Below the pieces are notes generated by a model. The model was not told where the DNA came from. It worked only from the letters and a program-made list of their open reading frames with translations, and did no database searches. Source: Kribbella flavida DSM 17836 (GTDB lineage: Bacteria > Actinomycetota > Actinomycetes > Propionibacteriales > Kribbellaceae). Taken from it: a stretch of DNA of 64,000 bases. Position numbers and translations under genes: made by a program. This document shows, piece by piece, positions 50,276 through 58,845 of the stretch. Location of the stretch: assembly GCF_000024345.1 (NCBI RefSeq), contig NC_013729.1, positions 372,001 to 436,000 of the forward strand, read 5' to 3'. Numbering within the stretch: position 1 is the first letter of the stretch; the number at the start of each line of letters is the position of its first letter.

Positions 50276-51933
50276 CCACCGCGTCCTCCCAGCAGCCGGA
50301 GCCGGGCACCGAACGCCCGGTCCTGACCAACCGTCAGGGTCACCCGGTCTACGACAACCAGAACCAGCGCACCGTCGGCGCCCGCGGTCCGGCCACGCTG
50401 GAGAACTACCAGTTCCTGGAGAAGATCAGCCACTTCGACCGCGAGCGCATCCCCGAGCGGGTGGTGCACGCACGCGGCGCGACGGCGTTCGGCTACTTCG
50501 AGGCCTACGGCACCGTCGGCGACCAGCCGGCCTCGGTGTTCACCCGGGCCAAGCTGTTCCAGGAGCAGGGCAAGCGCACCGACCTGGCGATCCGGTTCTC
50601 CACCGTCGCCGGCGGCCGGGACTCCTCCGAGGTGGCCCGCGACCCGCGCGGCTTCGCGGTGAAGTTCTACACCGAGGACGGCAACTGGGACCTGGTCGGC
50701 AACAACCTCGGCGTCTTCTTCATCCGGGACGCGATCAAGTTCCCCGACTTCATCCACTCGCAGAAGCCGGACCCGGTCACCTTCGAGCGCCAGGACCCCA
50801 ACCGCGCGTTCGACTTCCTCAGCCAGACGCCCGAGGCGCTGCACATGGTGACGCTGGTCTTCAGCCCGCGTGGCATCCCGGCCAGCTACCGCCACCAGCA
50901 GGGCTTCGGCGTCAACACCTACAAGTGGGTCAACGCCCAGGGTGAGACGAAGCTGATCAAGTACCACTGGATGCCGCTGCAGGGCGTCAAGTCGCTGACC
51001 GCCGAGGACGCCGCGAACATCCAGGCCACCGACCTCGGTTCGCACACCCGCGACCTGTACGACGCGATCGCGCGCGGCGACTACCCCGAGTGGGAGCTGT
51101 CCGTCCAGCTGATGGACGACCACGAGCACCCCGAGCTCGACTTCGACCCGCTGGACGACACCAAGGTGTGGCCGGAGGAGCAGTTCCCGCTGCTCAAGGT
51201 CGGCAAGATGGTGCTGAACCGGGCGCCGGAGAACTTCTTCGCCGAGAACGAGCAGATCGCCTTCGGCACCGGTGTCCTGGTCGACGGCCTGGACTTCTCC
51301 GACGACAAGATGCTGGTCGGCCGGACCTTCAGCTACAGCGACACCCAGCGCTACCGCGTCGGCCCGAACTACCTGCAGCTGCCGGTGAACGCGCCGAAGA
51401 AGAAGGTCGCCACCAACCAGCGCGACGGCCAGATGGCCTACGGCGTGGACCTCGCCGAGGGGCAGAACCCGCACGTCAACTACGAGCCCTCGATCCTCGG
51501 CGGCCTGCGCGAGGCGGAGTACCCGGCGCACGACGAGCAGGGTCCGGAGATCGTCGGCCGGCTGACCCGCAAGCGCATCCCGCGCACCAACGACTACAAG
51601 CAGGCCGGTGAGCGGTACCTGCTGTCCGAGCAGTGGGAGCGCGACGACCTGGTGGCCAACCTGGTGGACGCGCTGAGCCAGTGCGACCGGGCGATGCAGG
51701 AGCGCATGGTCTGGCACTTCGTGATGGCCGAGGACGAGCTGGGCGTGCGGGTCGGGGACGGCCTGGGCATCACCCCCGCCGACGTCAGCCACCTGGAGCC
51801 GCTGCCGACCCAGTCGCTCACCGAGGAGGAGCTGACCCGGATGGCGAACCTCGGCAAGAACGGCCCGCGCGACGTGAGCGGTCTGACCATGACGCACTGC
51901 GTCCCGAACGAGCGCGTCGTCACCGAGCGCTGA
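50272..51933 (+). CDS. Monofunctional haem catalase
   Basis: The 553-residue catalase removes hydrogen peroxide. It has the catalytic His in [18 protein letters not shown] (residue about 66), [19 protein letters not shown], the distal Asn in [12 protein letters not shown], and the haem-ligand Tyr in [17 protein letters not shown]. The C-terminus is that of small-subunit clade 3-like catalases with a modest extension. It is translated with the Fur regulator through ATGA overlap and ends at a strong hairpin. Confidence 0.96.
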   Translation: MTTASSQQPEPGTERPVLTNRQGHPVYDNQNQRTVGARGPATLENYQFLEKISHFDRERIPERVVHARGATAFGYFEAYGTVGDQPASVFTRAKLFQEQGKRTDLAIRFSTVAGGRDSSEVARDPRGFAVKFYTEDGNWDLVGNNLGVFFIRDAIKFPDFIHSQKPDPVTFERQDPNRAFDFLSQTPEALHMVTLVFSPRGIPASYRHQQGFGVNTYKWVNAQGETKLIKYHWMPLQGVKSLTAEDAANIQATDLGSHTRDLYDAIARGDYPEWELSVQLMDDHEHPELDFDPLDDTKVWPEEQFPLLKVGKMVLNRAPENFFAENEQIAFGTGVLVDGLDFSDDKMLVGRTFSYSDTQRYRVGPNYLQLPVNAPKKKVATNQRDGQMAYGVDLAEGQNPHVNYEPSILGGLREAEYPAHDEQGPEIVGRLTRKRIPRTNDYKQAGERYLLSEQWERDDLVANLVDALSQCDRAMQERMVWHFVMAEDELGVRVGDGLGITPADVSHLEPLPTQSLTEEELTRMANLGKNGPRDVSGLTMTHCVPNERVVTER

Positions 51934-51950
51934 TCCCTGCGCGACCACCG

Positions 51951-51985
51951 CACGCCGTGGCCGGGTTCGTCCCGGCCGCGGCGTG
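51951..51985 (+). terminator. Catalase operon terminator
   Basis: CACGCCGTGGCCGGG and CCCGGCCGCGGCGTG form a 15-bp stem with one G-U pair and a TTCGT loop, 17 bases after the stop. Confidence 0.85.
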
Positions 51986-52044
51986 CTGCTGTTCGGCACC
52001 GGCCTGATGGCGGAGGCGGACGGCGGAACCGCTTGAATTGCGGG

Positions 52045-52698
52045 ATGTCCGTCTACGAACTGATCGCCCGGTTGCCCGGCATCGACGCGGTACGCAGGAC
52101 CAGTCGCGCGCTGGCCGTGCTCGACGCCGTGCTGAGCCCGGACCCGGAGTACCGGTACTACAGCTTCGACGCGCGCTGGTCGCCGACCGACGAGGCGGCG
52201 CTGATGCGCAACGGGTCCGGCGACGAGTACTCGATCGTCTTCTCGCCGGACGGGGCGATCGCCCAGGGGTTCGACCACGAGTCGCCGATGTCGCCCCGGC
52301 AATCCCCGGGCGGGCGGACCTGGCCCGGCCTGTTCATCGGCGTACCGGATGAGCTGGCGCCGGCCCTCGACGAGCCGGCCTTTCGCGACGGCGACGGCAA
52401 TCAGTCGGTGACGGTGTGCTTCTGGCGCACTCCCGCCGACGACCGCTGGCTGTGCGGACCGGTCGAAGGCGCCGACAAGGACGGCGCGGAGCGCTTGTTC
52501 GGACTGCTGGCGGAGGGGCCCGAGGGTTATCTCACCTTCGCCGAGGACCACTACGAGGTCGCCCTGGACCTGGACGCGATCCGGCACGTCTACGCACTGA
52601 TGCCGCTGACGGAGTACGTCGTGACATCGCTCAACCGGGAACGCCGGCTGGCCGACCTCACGGAAGAGATCGCCGAGATCGGCTATCCGCGGTCCTGA
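52045..52698 (+). CDS. Conserved actinobacterial protein of unknown function
   Basis: The 217-residue soluble protein begins MSVYELIARLPGIDAVRRTS and contains YRYYSFDARWSPTDEAALMR, GSGDEYSIVFSPDGAIAQGF, DHESPMSP and a terminal LADLTEEIAEIGYP. I recall similar proteins in streptomycetes but no assigned function. The pattern of conserved aromatic and acidic residues is that of immunity-like or SUFU/SMI1-type alpha+beta folds, which is only an impression. The ATG at 52045 is preferred to 52033 because it matches the family start. Confidence 0.7.
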   Translation: MSVYELIARLPGIDAVRRTSRALAVLDAVLSPDPEYRYYSFDARWSPTDEAALMRNGSGDEYSIVFSPDGAIAQGFDHESPMSPRQSPGGRTWPGLFIGVPDELAPALDEPAFRDGDGNQSVTVCFWRTPADDRWLCGPVEGADKDGAERLFGLLAEGPEGYLTFAEDHYEVALDLDAIRHVYALMPLTEYVVTSLNRERRLADLTEEIAEIGYPRS

Positions 52699-52703
52699 TC
52701 CGT

Positions 52704-52738
52704 TGTTTTGCACCAATCATTCCAAAACATGTTACCGT
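52704..52738 (+). promoter_or_regulatory. TetR promoter with inverted repeat
   Basis: TGTTTTG (52704-52710) and CAAAACA (52723-52729) form a 7-bp inverted repeat with a 12-base spacer. TACCGT (52733-52738) lies 6 bases before the ATG as a leaderless -10. The dyad is a good candidate autoregulatory operator. Confidence 0.6.
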
Positions 52739-52744
52739 CCTCCC

Positions 52745-53317
52745 ATGGCCAGGCCGCGGAAGTTCGTCGAGGACGCGGCGATCGACGCCGCCATGCGCGC
52801 GTTCTGGGCCCACGGCTACGAAGGCACCTCCACGCAGGACCTGTGCGAAGCCACCGGGCTCGGCCGCAGCAGCATCTACAACACGTTCGCCAGCAAGCAC
52901 GATCTCTTCGAGAAGGCGCTGGCTCGCTACATCGAGCTGAAGACGGCTGCTGCCCTGGAGCTGCTGGCCGGTGACCTACCGGTCCGGGAGAAGGTGCGCA
53001 CGCTGCTGTGGTGGGCCGTCGAGCCGGACGAGGACAACCCGATCGGGTGCCTGGTGGTCAACGCCACCGTCGAGCTCGGCCCTCATGACCCGGCCGCCGC
53101 CGACATGCTGCGCCGCGATCAGGAGGTCCGGCTGGCCGCGCTGGTCGCGGCGATCGAGGCGGGCCGGCGGGCCGGCGAGATCGCTGCGGACAAGGACGCC
53201 GAAAGCCTGGCCAGGTTCGTCGTCGCGACGATCAGCGGGATGCGCGTGATGGCTCGCGGGGGTGCCGACCGCGCTGCCCTGGAGTCCATCGCGACCACTG
53301 CGCTGTCCGCTCTCTGA
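52745..53317 (+). CDS. TetR-family regulator of the efflux gene
   Basis: The 190-residue TetR protein has the HTH AIDAAMRAFWAHGYEGTSTQ and GLGRSSIYNTFASKHDLFEK, and a ligand domain with CLVVNATVELGPHDPAAADM, typical of the TetR_C group near YxaF-like repressors. The efflux gene starts 32 bases downstream on the same strand. It probably represses both genes through the upstream inverted repeat. Confidence 0.88.
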   Translation: MARPRKFVEDAAIDAAMRAFWAHGYEGTSTQDLCEATGLGRSSIYNTFASKHDLFEKALARYIELKTAAALELLAGDLPVREKVRTLLWWAVEPDEDNPIGCLVVNATVELGPHDPAAADMLRRDQEVRLAALVAAIEAGRRAGEIAADKDAESLARFVVATISGMRVMARGGADRAALESIATTALSAL

Positions 53318-53349
53318 CCCTCCTGCCGCACCGAAGGAAGGATTCCGCC

Positions 53350-54690
53350 ATGCCGCTTGCCGTCTACGTGCTCGGCCTCGCGATCTTTGCCCAGGGCACC
53401 TCCGAGCTGATGCTGGCCGGACTGCTGCCGGAGCTGTCGGCCGATCTCGGCGTCTCCATCCCGGACGCCGGTCTGCTGATCTCCGCCTTCGCGGTCGGCA
53501 TGCTGGTGGGAGCGCCGGTCCTGGCCGTCGTCACCCTGCGCTGGCCACGGCGTACGGCGTTGCTGACCTTTCTCGCGATCTTCGCGCTCACCCATGTCGT
53601 CGGCGCGCTGACGCCCAACTACGAGGTGCTGTTCGCGACCCGGGTCGTCGGCGCCTTCGTGTACGCCGGCTTCTGGGCCGTCGCGGCGGTCACCGCGCTG
53701 AACCTGGTGCCGGCCGATCGCCGGGGCCGGGCGATGAGTGTGGTGGCCGGTGGACTGACGCTGGCCACCATCGTCGGACTGCCCGCGGGCACGGTCGTCG
53801 GTCAGCACCTCGGCTGGCGTGCCGCGTTCTGGGGCGTTGCCCTGCTGTCCACCGCGGCCATGGCCGGCGTGCTGGCGACCATTCCCGGCGGCAAGCCGGC
53901 CACCGCGCCCCGCATCTTCGACGAGGTCGGCGCCTTCGCGAATCCCCGGTTGTGGCTGGCCTACTCGACGACGGCCCTGTCGGTCGGCGCGCTGATCGTC
54001 AGCTTCAGCTACTTCGCGCCGTTGCTCACCGAGGTGACCGGGCTGTCCGCCGGGTGGGTGCCGATCGTGCTCGCCCTGTACGGCGTGGGTGCGCTGATCG
54101 GCATCACGGTCGGTGGCCGGACCTCGGACCGCAGGCCCTTCGGCACGCTGCTGGTCGGGCTCGGTGGACTCGTCGTCCTGTCCGTCGCGCTGGCGCTGTG
54201 GGCTGGTCAGCCGGCCGCTGTCGTCGCGGTGATCGTGCTGCTCGGCGTCTTCGGGTTCGCGACCAACCCGGCCGTGAACACCCGGGTCTTCAGGCTGGCC
54301 GAGAGCGCGCCCACGCTGGCCGCGGCGGTGAACGTCTCCGCGTTCAACGTCGGGATCACCGTCGCGCCCTGGCTCGGAGGTCTGGCGATCGAAGCCGGGG
54401 CGGGCTATCGCTCGCTGGGCTGGATCGGCGCCGCCATCGGCGCACTCGCGCTGCTCACGGTCGTCGTCGCCGCACTGCAAGCGGCCAGAACGCCAGGCGC
54501 CGACCAGCCCGCCGGAACACCAGGCGCCGAGCAGCCCGCCGGAACACCAGGCGCCGAGCAGCCTGCCGGATCGCTGCGCACCGACCAGCCGGCGGCAGCG
54601 ACGCGCACCGACGAGCCGGTGAGCGATCGCGCCGGGACGGCCGGCGAGGACAACCTGTGCGGCGTCAGTCGGGCAGCATCGGGACAGTGA
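53350..54690 (+). CDS. Cmx/CmrA-type MFS chloramphenicol efflux transporter
   Basis: The 446-residue protein has 12 membrane segments and the Cmx/CmrA N-terminus MPLAVYVLGLAIFAQGTSEL, then LISAFAVGMLVGAPVLAVVT and the motif C-like GGLTLATIVGLPAGTVVGQH. The family exports chloramphenicol and related compounds; the substrate here is inferred from family. The last 75 residues are a hydrophilic tail with three nine-residue repeats (TPGAEQPAG). GAAGGAAGG precedes the ATG. The 3' end overlaps the convergent dinB by 26 bases. Confidence 0.88.
   Translation: MPLAVYVLGLAIFAQGTSELMLAGLLPELSADLGVSIPDAGLLISAFAVGMLVGAPVLAVVTLRWPRRTALLTFLAIFALTHVVGALTPNYEVLFATRVVGAFVYAGFWAVAAVTALNLVPADRRGRAMSVVAGGLTLATIVGLPAGTVVGQHLGWRAAFWGVALLSTAAMAGVLATIPGGKPATAPRIFDEVGAFANPRLWLAYSTTALSVGALIVSFSYFAPLLTEVTGLSAGWVPIVLALYGVGALIGITVGGRTSDRRPFGTLLVGLGGLVVLSVALALWAGQPAAVVAVIVLLGVFGFATNPAVNTRVFRLAESAPTLAAAVNVSAFNVGITVAPWLGGLAIEAGAGYRSLGWIGAAIGALALLTVVVAALQAARTPGADQPAGTPGAEQPAGTPGAEQPAGSLRTDQPAAATRTDEPVSDRAGTAGEDNLCGVSRAASGQ
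54489..54569 (+). repeat. Three 27-bp repeats in the transporter tail
   Basis: Units begin at 54489, 54516 and 54543, each 27 bases with at most a few mismatches, encoding the tail repeat TPGAEQPAG. Confidence 0.8.
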
Positions 54691-55867
54691 TGCCCTGGTC
54701 GCGGCCGAGCAGGATGCCGCGGGTGACGGCGTTGTTGCCGAACTTGTCCCGGACGTGGTCGAGCGCGCTGTCCAGCTCGTCGTTGCTCGCCTTGTCGAAC
54801 GGCAGCGCGAGCTGGACGGTGGTCTCGTTCTCCAGGTTGCCGACCGCGACGCCGACCAGGGTGACGCCCTGCTTCTCGATCAGCGGCCGGGCCTCGGCCA
54901 TCAGCGCCCGGGCGGTGACCAGCAGTGCGCGGGTCTGGCCAGTTGCCTGAGGCAACGTGTGGGACCGGGTCACCCGGCTGAAGTCGTCGAACCGCAGTCG
55001 CAGCGTGACCGTCCGCCCGGCCCGGCCCGCCGATCGCATCCGCCGGCTGACCCGGTCCACCAGGCCGGCCAGCACGGCGTCCAGTGTCTCGGCCGACTTC
55101 GGTGACCGGCCGAGCGCGCGCTGGGAGCCGATCGATCCCCGGCGCTTGCCGACCTCGATCGGGCGCGGGTCGCGGTTGTGCGCGAGCGCGTGCAGGTGCC
55201 GGCCCGAGGCGCGGCCGAGCATCGCGACCAGCGCGGCCTCCGGCAGCATCGCGACGTCGCCGACCGTGGTCAGGCCGCGGGTGCGCAGCTTGGCGGCGGT
55301 CACCTCGCCGACACCCCACAACCGCTCGACCGCCAGCGGGTGCAGGAACTCCAGTTCCTCGTCGGGCGGCACCACCAGCAGCCCGTCCGGCTTGGCGACG
55401 CCGCTGGCCACCTTGGCGAGGAACTTCGTCCGGGCGACGCCGACGGTGATCGGCAGCCCGACCTTGGCCAGCACGTCGGCTCGCAGCCGCCGGGCGATGT
55501 CGACCGGCGTACCGGCGATCTTGCGCAGGCCGCCGACGTCCAGGAACGCCTCGTCGATCGACAGCCCTTCCACCAGCGGCGTGGTGTCGTTGAAGACCCG
55601 GAACACCGCCTTGCTGGCCTCGGAGTACGCCGACATCCGCGGCGGCACCACGATCGCCTGCGGGCAGTGGCGCAGGGCTTGCCCGCCGTTCATCGCGGTC
55701 CGGACGCCGAGCGCCTTCGCCTCGTAGCTGCAGGCCAGCACGACGCCGCCGCCGACGATCACCGGCCGGCCGCGCAGCCGCGGGTCGTCGCGCTGCTCGA
55801 CCGACGCGTAGAAGGCGTCGAGATCGGCGTGCAGGATCGACGCGGCGGGAGGTCGGGACACGAACAC
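54665..55867 (-). CDS. dinB: DNA polymerase IV (Y family)
   Basis: The 400-residue translesion polymerase has ILHADLDAFYASVEQRDDPR (metal Asp), VVLACSYEAKALGVRTAMNG, the catalytic LSIDEAFLDVGG, two HhH motifs (VERLWGVGEVTAAKLRTRGL) and a little-finger domain. It copies damaged DNA. The start GTG at 55867 lies within a LexA box, so it is part of the SOS response. The usual C-terminal clamp-binding peptide is not obvious; the end reads QGITVPMLPD. Confidence 0.94.
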   Translation of the reverse strand: MFVSRPPAASILHADLDAFYASVEQRDDPRLRGRPVIVGGGVVLACSYEAKALGVRTAMNGGQALRHCPQAIVVPPRMSAYSEASKAVFRVFNDTTPLVEGLSIDEAFLDVGGLRKIAGTPVDIARRLRADVLAKVGLPITVGVARTKFLAKVASGVAKPDGLLVVPPDEELEFLHPLAVERLWGVGEVTAAKLRTRGLTTVGDVAMLPEAALVAMLGRASGRHLHALAHNRDPRPIEVGKRRGSIGSQRALGRSPKSAETLDAVLAGLVDRVSRRMRSAGRAGRTVTLRLRFDDFSRVTRSHTLPQATGQTRALLVTARALMAEARPLIEKQGVTLVGVAVGNLENETTVQLALPFDKASNDELDSALDHVRDKFGNNAVTRGILLGRDQGITVPMLPD

Positions 55868-55874
55868 ATGTTCG
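55861..55874. promoter_or_regulatory. LexA (SOS) box over the dinB start
   Basis: CGAACACATGTTCG is a perfect palindrome in its arms and fits the actinobacterial SOS consensus CGAAC-N4-GTTCG. It overlaps the GTG start codon of dinB. Confidence 0.85.
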
Positions 55875-55959
55875 CATAAACTCAGCGGTGTGATCTAGGG
55901 ATGCGGACCGGAGGAGTAGGGAGAATTCTGGAGGCGGGACTCCGGCGCGACAGGACAGA

Positions 55960-57174
55960 ATGCGGTCCATGGACCTGTCGGCTTATCGCGCGCTCTGGAG
56001 AACCCGCGGGGTGGCGTCGCTGCTCGCGTCCGCCCTGGTGGCCCGGCTGCCGGTGATGGCCTCGATGGTGCCGGTGTCGTTCCTGGCCAAGGACGCCGCC
56101 GGCAGCTTCGGCTGGGCGGGCGTGGTGGCCGGCGCCTACTCGGTCGGTACGGCGGTCGGCGGGCCGATCTGGTCCCGGCTGGCCGACCGGCGCGGCGGTC
56201 GCTGGGTGGTCATCGGCACCGGAATGGCCTGGAGCGTCGCGATGGTCGTGCTCGCGCTGCTGCCCGGCGACCTGTACCGGGCGATGCCGGTGGTGTCCGC
56301 GATCGCCGGCGCGTTCGTGTCGCCGGTGACTGCGACGCTGCGGGCGGCCTGGCCGCGGCTGGTCCAGGGGTCCAGGCTCCGGGCGGTCTACGCGCTCGAC
56401 GCGACGGCCCAGGAGGTGCTGTTCGCGATCGGCCCGATGCTCGGTGCGCTGGTGGTGAGTTTCGCCAGCCCGCGGGCCGGCGTGCTTTCGGCGGCAGCGG
56501 TCGCGATGGCGTCGATCTGGTGGTACGGCGTACAGCAGCAGCCGGCGGTGAAGCACGACGAGAACGTGCAGCGACTGACGGCGCCGCAGTTGCTCTGGCA
56601 CCGCTACCGGCTGCCATTGATCCTCGCGTTCGCCTTGTGCGTCACGGCGTTCGCCTCGGTCTCGCTGGGCATCGTCGCCTTCGCCGACGAGCACGGCAAC
56701 CGGCTGATCGCCGGGGTGCTGGAGTCGGTGTGGGCGCTGGGCAGCCTGATCGGCGGAGTGATCGTGGGTGCGCTGCCGGGCCGGCGGAACTCGTTCGTCT
56801 GGCGGCGGGCGCTGTTGATCGCCGCCGGCATGCTGCTGTGCGTGTTCGCGACGTCGTCGCCGGTCACGCTCGGCATCGGGCTGCTGCTGTCCGGCTGCGT
56901 GCTGGCGCCGACCGTGGGCGCGCTGTACGAGCGGCTCGGAACGATGACGCCCGACTCGGTACGCACCGAGATCTTCGGCTGGATGGGCAGCGGCGCGATG
57001 ATCGGCGGCGCGGTCGGCTCGGCCGTGTCCGGGGTGGTCGTCGAGAGCTTCGGCGTTCGCTACGTCTGGGTGATGGCCGCCGGTCTCGCCCTGCTGGCCG
57101 CGCTCGCGGTGCTGCACGTGCCCCCGCACCGACCCGCCGACGACCCGGTCGTCGAAGAGGTCGCCGTCGCCTGA
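55960..57174 (+). CDS. MFS transporter
   Basis: The 404-residue membrane protein has about 12 segments (VASLLASALVARLPVMASMV; GAYSVGTAVGGPIWSRLADR as loop 2-3 motif A; LGIGLLLSGCVLAPTVGALY). It resembles the actinobacterial MFS group with an N-terminus of the form YRALWRTRGVASLL, whose substrates are largely unknown. ATG at 55960 follows GGACAG; ATG at 55969 is an alternative. It converges on a MerR regulator. Confidence 0.85.
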   Translation: MRSMDLSAYRALWRTRGVASLLASALVARLPVMASMVPVSFLAKDAAGSFGWAGVVAGAYSVGTAVGGPIWSRLADRRGGRWVVIGTGMAWSVAMVVLALLPGDLYRAMPVVSAIAGAFVSPVTATLRAAWPRLVQGSRLRAVYALDATAQEVLFAIGPMLGALVVSFASPRAGVLSAAAVAMASIWWYGVQQQPAVKHDENVQRLTAPQLLWHRYRLPLILAFALCVTAFASVSLGIVAFADEHGNRLIAGVLESVWALGSLIGGVIVGALPGRRNSFVWRRALLIAAGMLLCVFATSSPVTLGIGLLLSGCVLAPTVGALYERLGTMTPDSVRTEIFGWMGSGAMIGGAVGSAVSGVVVESFGVRYVWVMAAGLALLAALAVLHVPPHRPADDPVVEEVAVA

Positions 57175-57204
57175 CCCTCCGGCCGTCGGGCCGACGCCCA
57201 GCCT

Positions 57205-57243
57205 GCCGGGGCACACGCGGCCGGATGTGGGCGTGCCCCCGGC
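57205..57243. terminator. Imperfect hairpin between MFS and MerR genes
   Basis: GCCGGGGCACACGC and GCGTGCCCCCGGC can pair with small bulges between convergent genes. It is weaker than the other terminators in the window. Confidence 0.4.
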
Positions 57244-57247
57244 GGCG

Positions 57248-57658
57248 TCAGTTCAGGTCGCGCGCCGGGGGATCGATGCCGTCCTCGGCGGCCTGGTACG
57301 CGGCGATCTTCCAGTCGATCACCTCGAGGTCCGCCTCCAGTTGCGCGAGATCAGCGGCCACCCGCTCCCGATGGGCTCGCAGCAGCGCGAGCCGCCCGGC
57401 CCGCAGCCGGTCGCCGGCCCGGACGTGCTCGGCGAACTCGCGGACCTGCTCCACCGGCATCCCGGTCCGCCGCAGCCGGAGCAGGACGTCGAGCAGGCCG
57501 AGCGCGTCCGGGGTGAACCGCCGCCGGCCACCGGAGTCCCGCGGCAGGTCGCCGAACAGCCCTTCCCGGTCGTAGTACCGCAGCGTCTCGACCGGCAGAC
57601 CCGAGATCCGCGAGGCCTCGCCGATGGTGACGGCCTGGGTGAGTTCCTCCTGCATCAT
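57248..57658 (-). CDS. MerR-family regulator
   Basis: The 136-residue protein has the MerR winged helix (TIGEASRISGLPVETLRYYD, EGLFGDLPRDSGGRRRFTPD) and a long dimerisation helix (LRAHRERVAADLAQLEADLE), with no cysteines for metal sensing. It belongs to the small-molecule or redox-independent MerR group. Its own promoter has the 19-base spacer and central palindrome typical of MerR-controlled promoters, so it is autoregulated. ATG at 57655 is an equally good start. Confidence 0.88.
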   Translation of the reverse strand: MMQEELTQAVTIGEASRISGLPVETLRYYDREGLFGDLPRDSGGRRRFTPDALGLLDVLLRLRRTGMPVEQVREFAEHVRAGDRLRAGRLALLRAHRERVAADLAQLEADLEVIDWKIAAYQAAEDGIDPPARDLN

Positions 57659-57664
57659 GCCGTC

Positions 57665-57695
57665 AGCTAACTACCTGGACCGCACTCCAGGTCAA
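57665..57695 (-). promoter_or_regulatory. MerR-type promoter with palindromic operator
   Basis: On the minus strand -35 TTGACC (57690-57695) and -10 TTAGCT (57665-57670) are separated by 19 bases. The spacer region holds ACCTGGA-CCGCAC-TCCAGGT (57673-57692), perfect 7-bp arms. The overlong spacer with a dyad is the hallmark of MerR activation by DNA distortion. Confidence 0.75.
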
Positions 57696-58231
57696 GCTTC
57701 CGGAGACCCGGATCTCGGCAGCAAAGCCGACCAGCGGGGCTTGAGGATCGCCTGCGCCGCGACCCAGGACACGGCGGCCGGGTCCCGGCCGGCCAGGAGC
57801 TCGGTCAGCCGGTTCAGGAAGTCCTCCCAGCCGTAGCCGTAGTCGACCGCCGTGTCCGGACCCACCAGGGAATGGGTGAGCGTGAGCACGGTGTTGTCTG
57901 CTTCCGGCTCCAGCAGGAGCTCGACCGCGGAGTCGGGTTCACCCGGCCAGGTCCAGCGAACGCGCAGCCGGGTGGGAGCCTCGCAGGTCTCGACGTGCAG
58001 AACTGCGACTTCCTGATCGGGCGGGGACATCGTCAGCTGGAGCGTCCCATCGACCCCAGTTTCACCGGTCAGGTCGCCCAGCCAGCGGGACAGCCGGGCG
58101 GGAGTGGTCCAGGCCGACCAGACGTCGTGCACGTCGGCGGCGTACGAGCGCCGCAGCTGTACGGCGTACGTGCCGTCCTCGGTGGTGATCTTGCGGCCGG
58201 TCGAGTCCAGCAGTTCCTGCAGCTCAGTCAT
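57692..58231 (-). CDS. SRPBCC/AHSA1-family protein
   Basis: The 179-residue protein is an AHSA1-like START fold (AVQLRRSYAADVHDVWSAWT, ARLSRWLGDL, LRVRWTWPGEPDSAVELLLE, LTHSLVGPD, GYGWEDFLNRL), with an extended C-terminus. Genes of this family are commonly coupled to ArsR-type regulators, as here, where the start overlaps the regulator's stop by 8 bases. Ligand unknown. Confidence 0.87.
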   Translation of the reverse strand: MTELQELLDSTGRKITTEDGTYAVQLRRSYAADVHDVWSAWTTPARLSRWLGDLTGETGVDGTLQLTMSPPDQEVAVLHVETCEAPTRLRVRWTWPGEPDSAVELLLEPEADNTVLTLTHSLVGPDTAVDYGYGWEDFLNRLTELLAGRDPAAVSWVAAQAILKPRWSALLPRSGSPEA

Positions 58232-58574
58232 GGGTTTCCTCCAATGGCGTCGCGCGGGCCCGGCGGCCGCGGCGCAGCTCGGTGTCCAGCGCGTCGAGCC
58301 GGTTGGTCCAGAACTTGCGGTAGCGGTCCAGCCACTGGTCGATCTCCCGCAGCGGTGCGGTGTCCACGGCGTACAGTCGGCGGGTGCCGTCGACGGTCAC
58401 CGTGGCGAACCCGTTGTCGCGCAGCACCCGCAGGTGCTGGGAGACGGCCGGCTGGCTGATCCCGAACTCCGCGCCGATGGTGGCCGCGATGCTGCCGGCC
58501 GGCAGCTGCCCGTCCGCGAGCAGCTCCAGGATCCGTCGCCGGACCGGGTCGCCGAGGATGTCGAAGGCGTGCAT
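58224..58574 (-). CDS. ArsR-family winged-helix regulator
   Basis: The 116-residue protein has the ArsR fold (FDILGDPVRRRILELLADGQ, GISQPAVSQHLRVLRDNGFA, TRRLYAVDTAPLREIDQWLD) without metal-binding cysteines. It belongs to the group paired with AHSA1 proteins. An AT-rich dyad-like stretch (GATCACTTATATAAGCAAGTG, near 58592-58611) just upstream may be its operator. It is co-translated with the SRPBCC gene. Confidence 0.88.
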   Translation of the reverse strand: MHAFDILGDPVRRRILELLADGQLPAGSIAATIGAEFGISQPAVSQHLRVLRDNGFATVTVDGTRRLYAVDTAPLREIDQWLDRYRKFWTNRLDALDTELRRGRRARATPLEETHD

Positions 58575-58738
58575 AGGCCGAGTGTTTCAGTGATCACTTA
58601 TATAAGCAAGTGGTCCGGAAGGCCGGAAGGTCTGCGGCCGGGGCGGGCGCTCGCCCCGGTTCCTGCGCGCGCCGGGGCCGGGGGCCGGACGGGCCGCCCG
58701 GGTGCTGGTCAGACGGGAGACAACAGGCCCCGCACGGC

Positions 58739-58744
58739 TAGAAT
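58739..58744 (+). promoter_or_regulatory. -10 of the lysC promoter
   Basis: TAGAAT lies about 100 bases before the lysC start. No clear -35 is seen. The leader of about 95 bases shows no obvious attenuator. Confidence 0.4.
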
Positions 58745-58845
58745 GAGCCGACAGAACACGCCTGGTGCAGCCCTGTTGCGGCGCAGGACGGCGTACCGCA
58801 ACCAGTGTGAGCTGGTTGGGAACCAAGCTTTGAGGAGACACAGCT

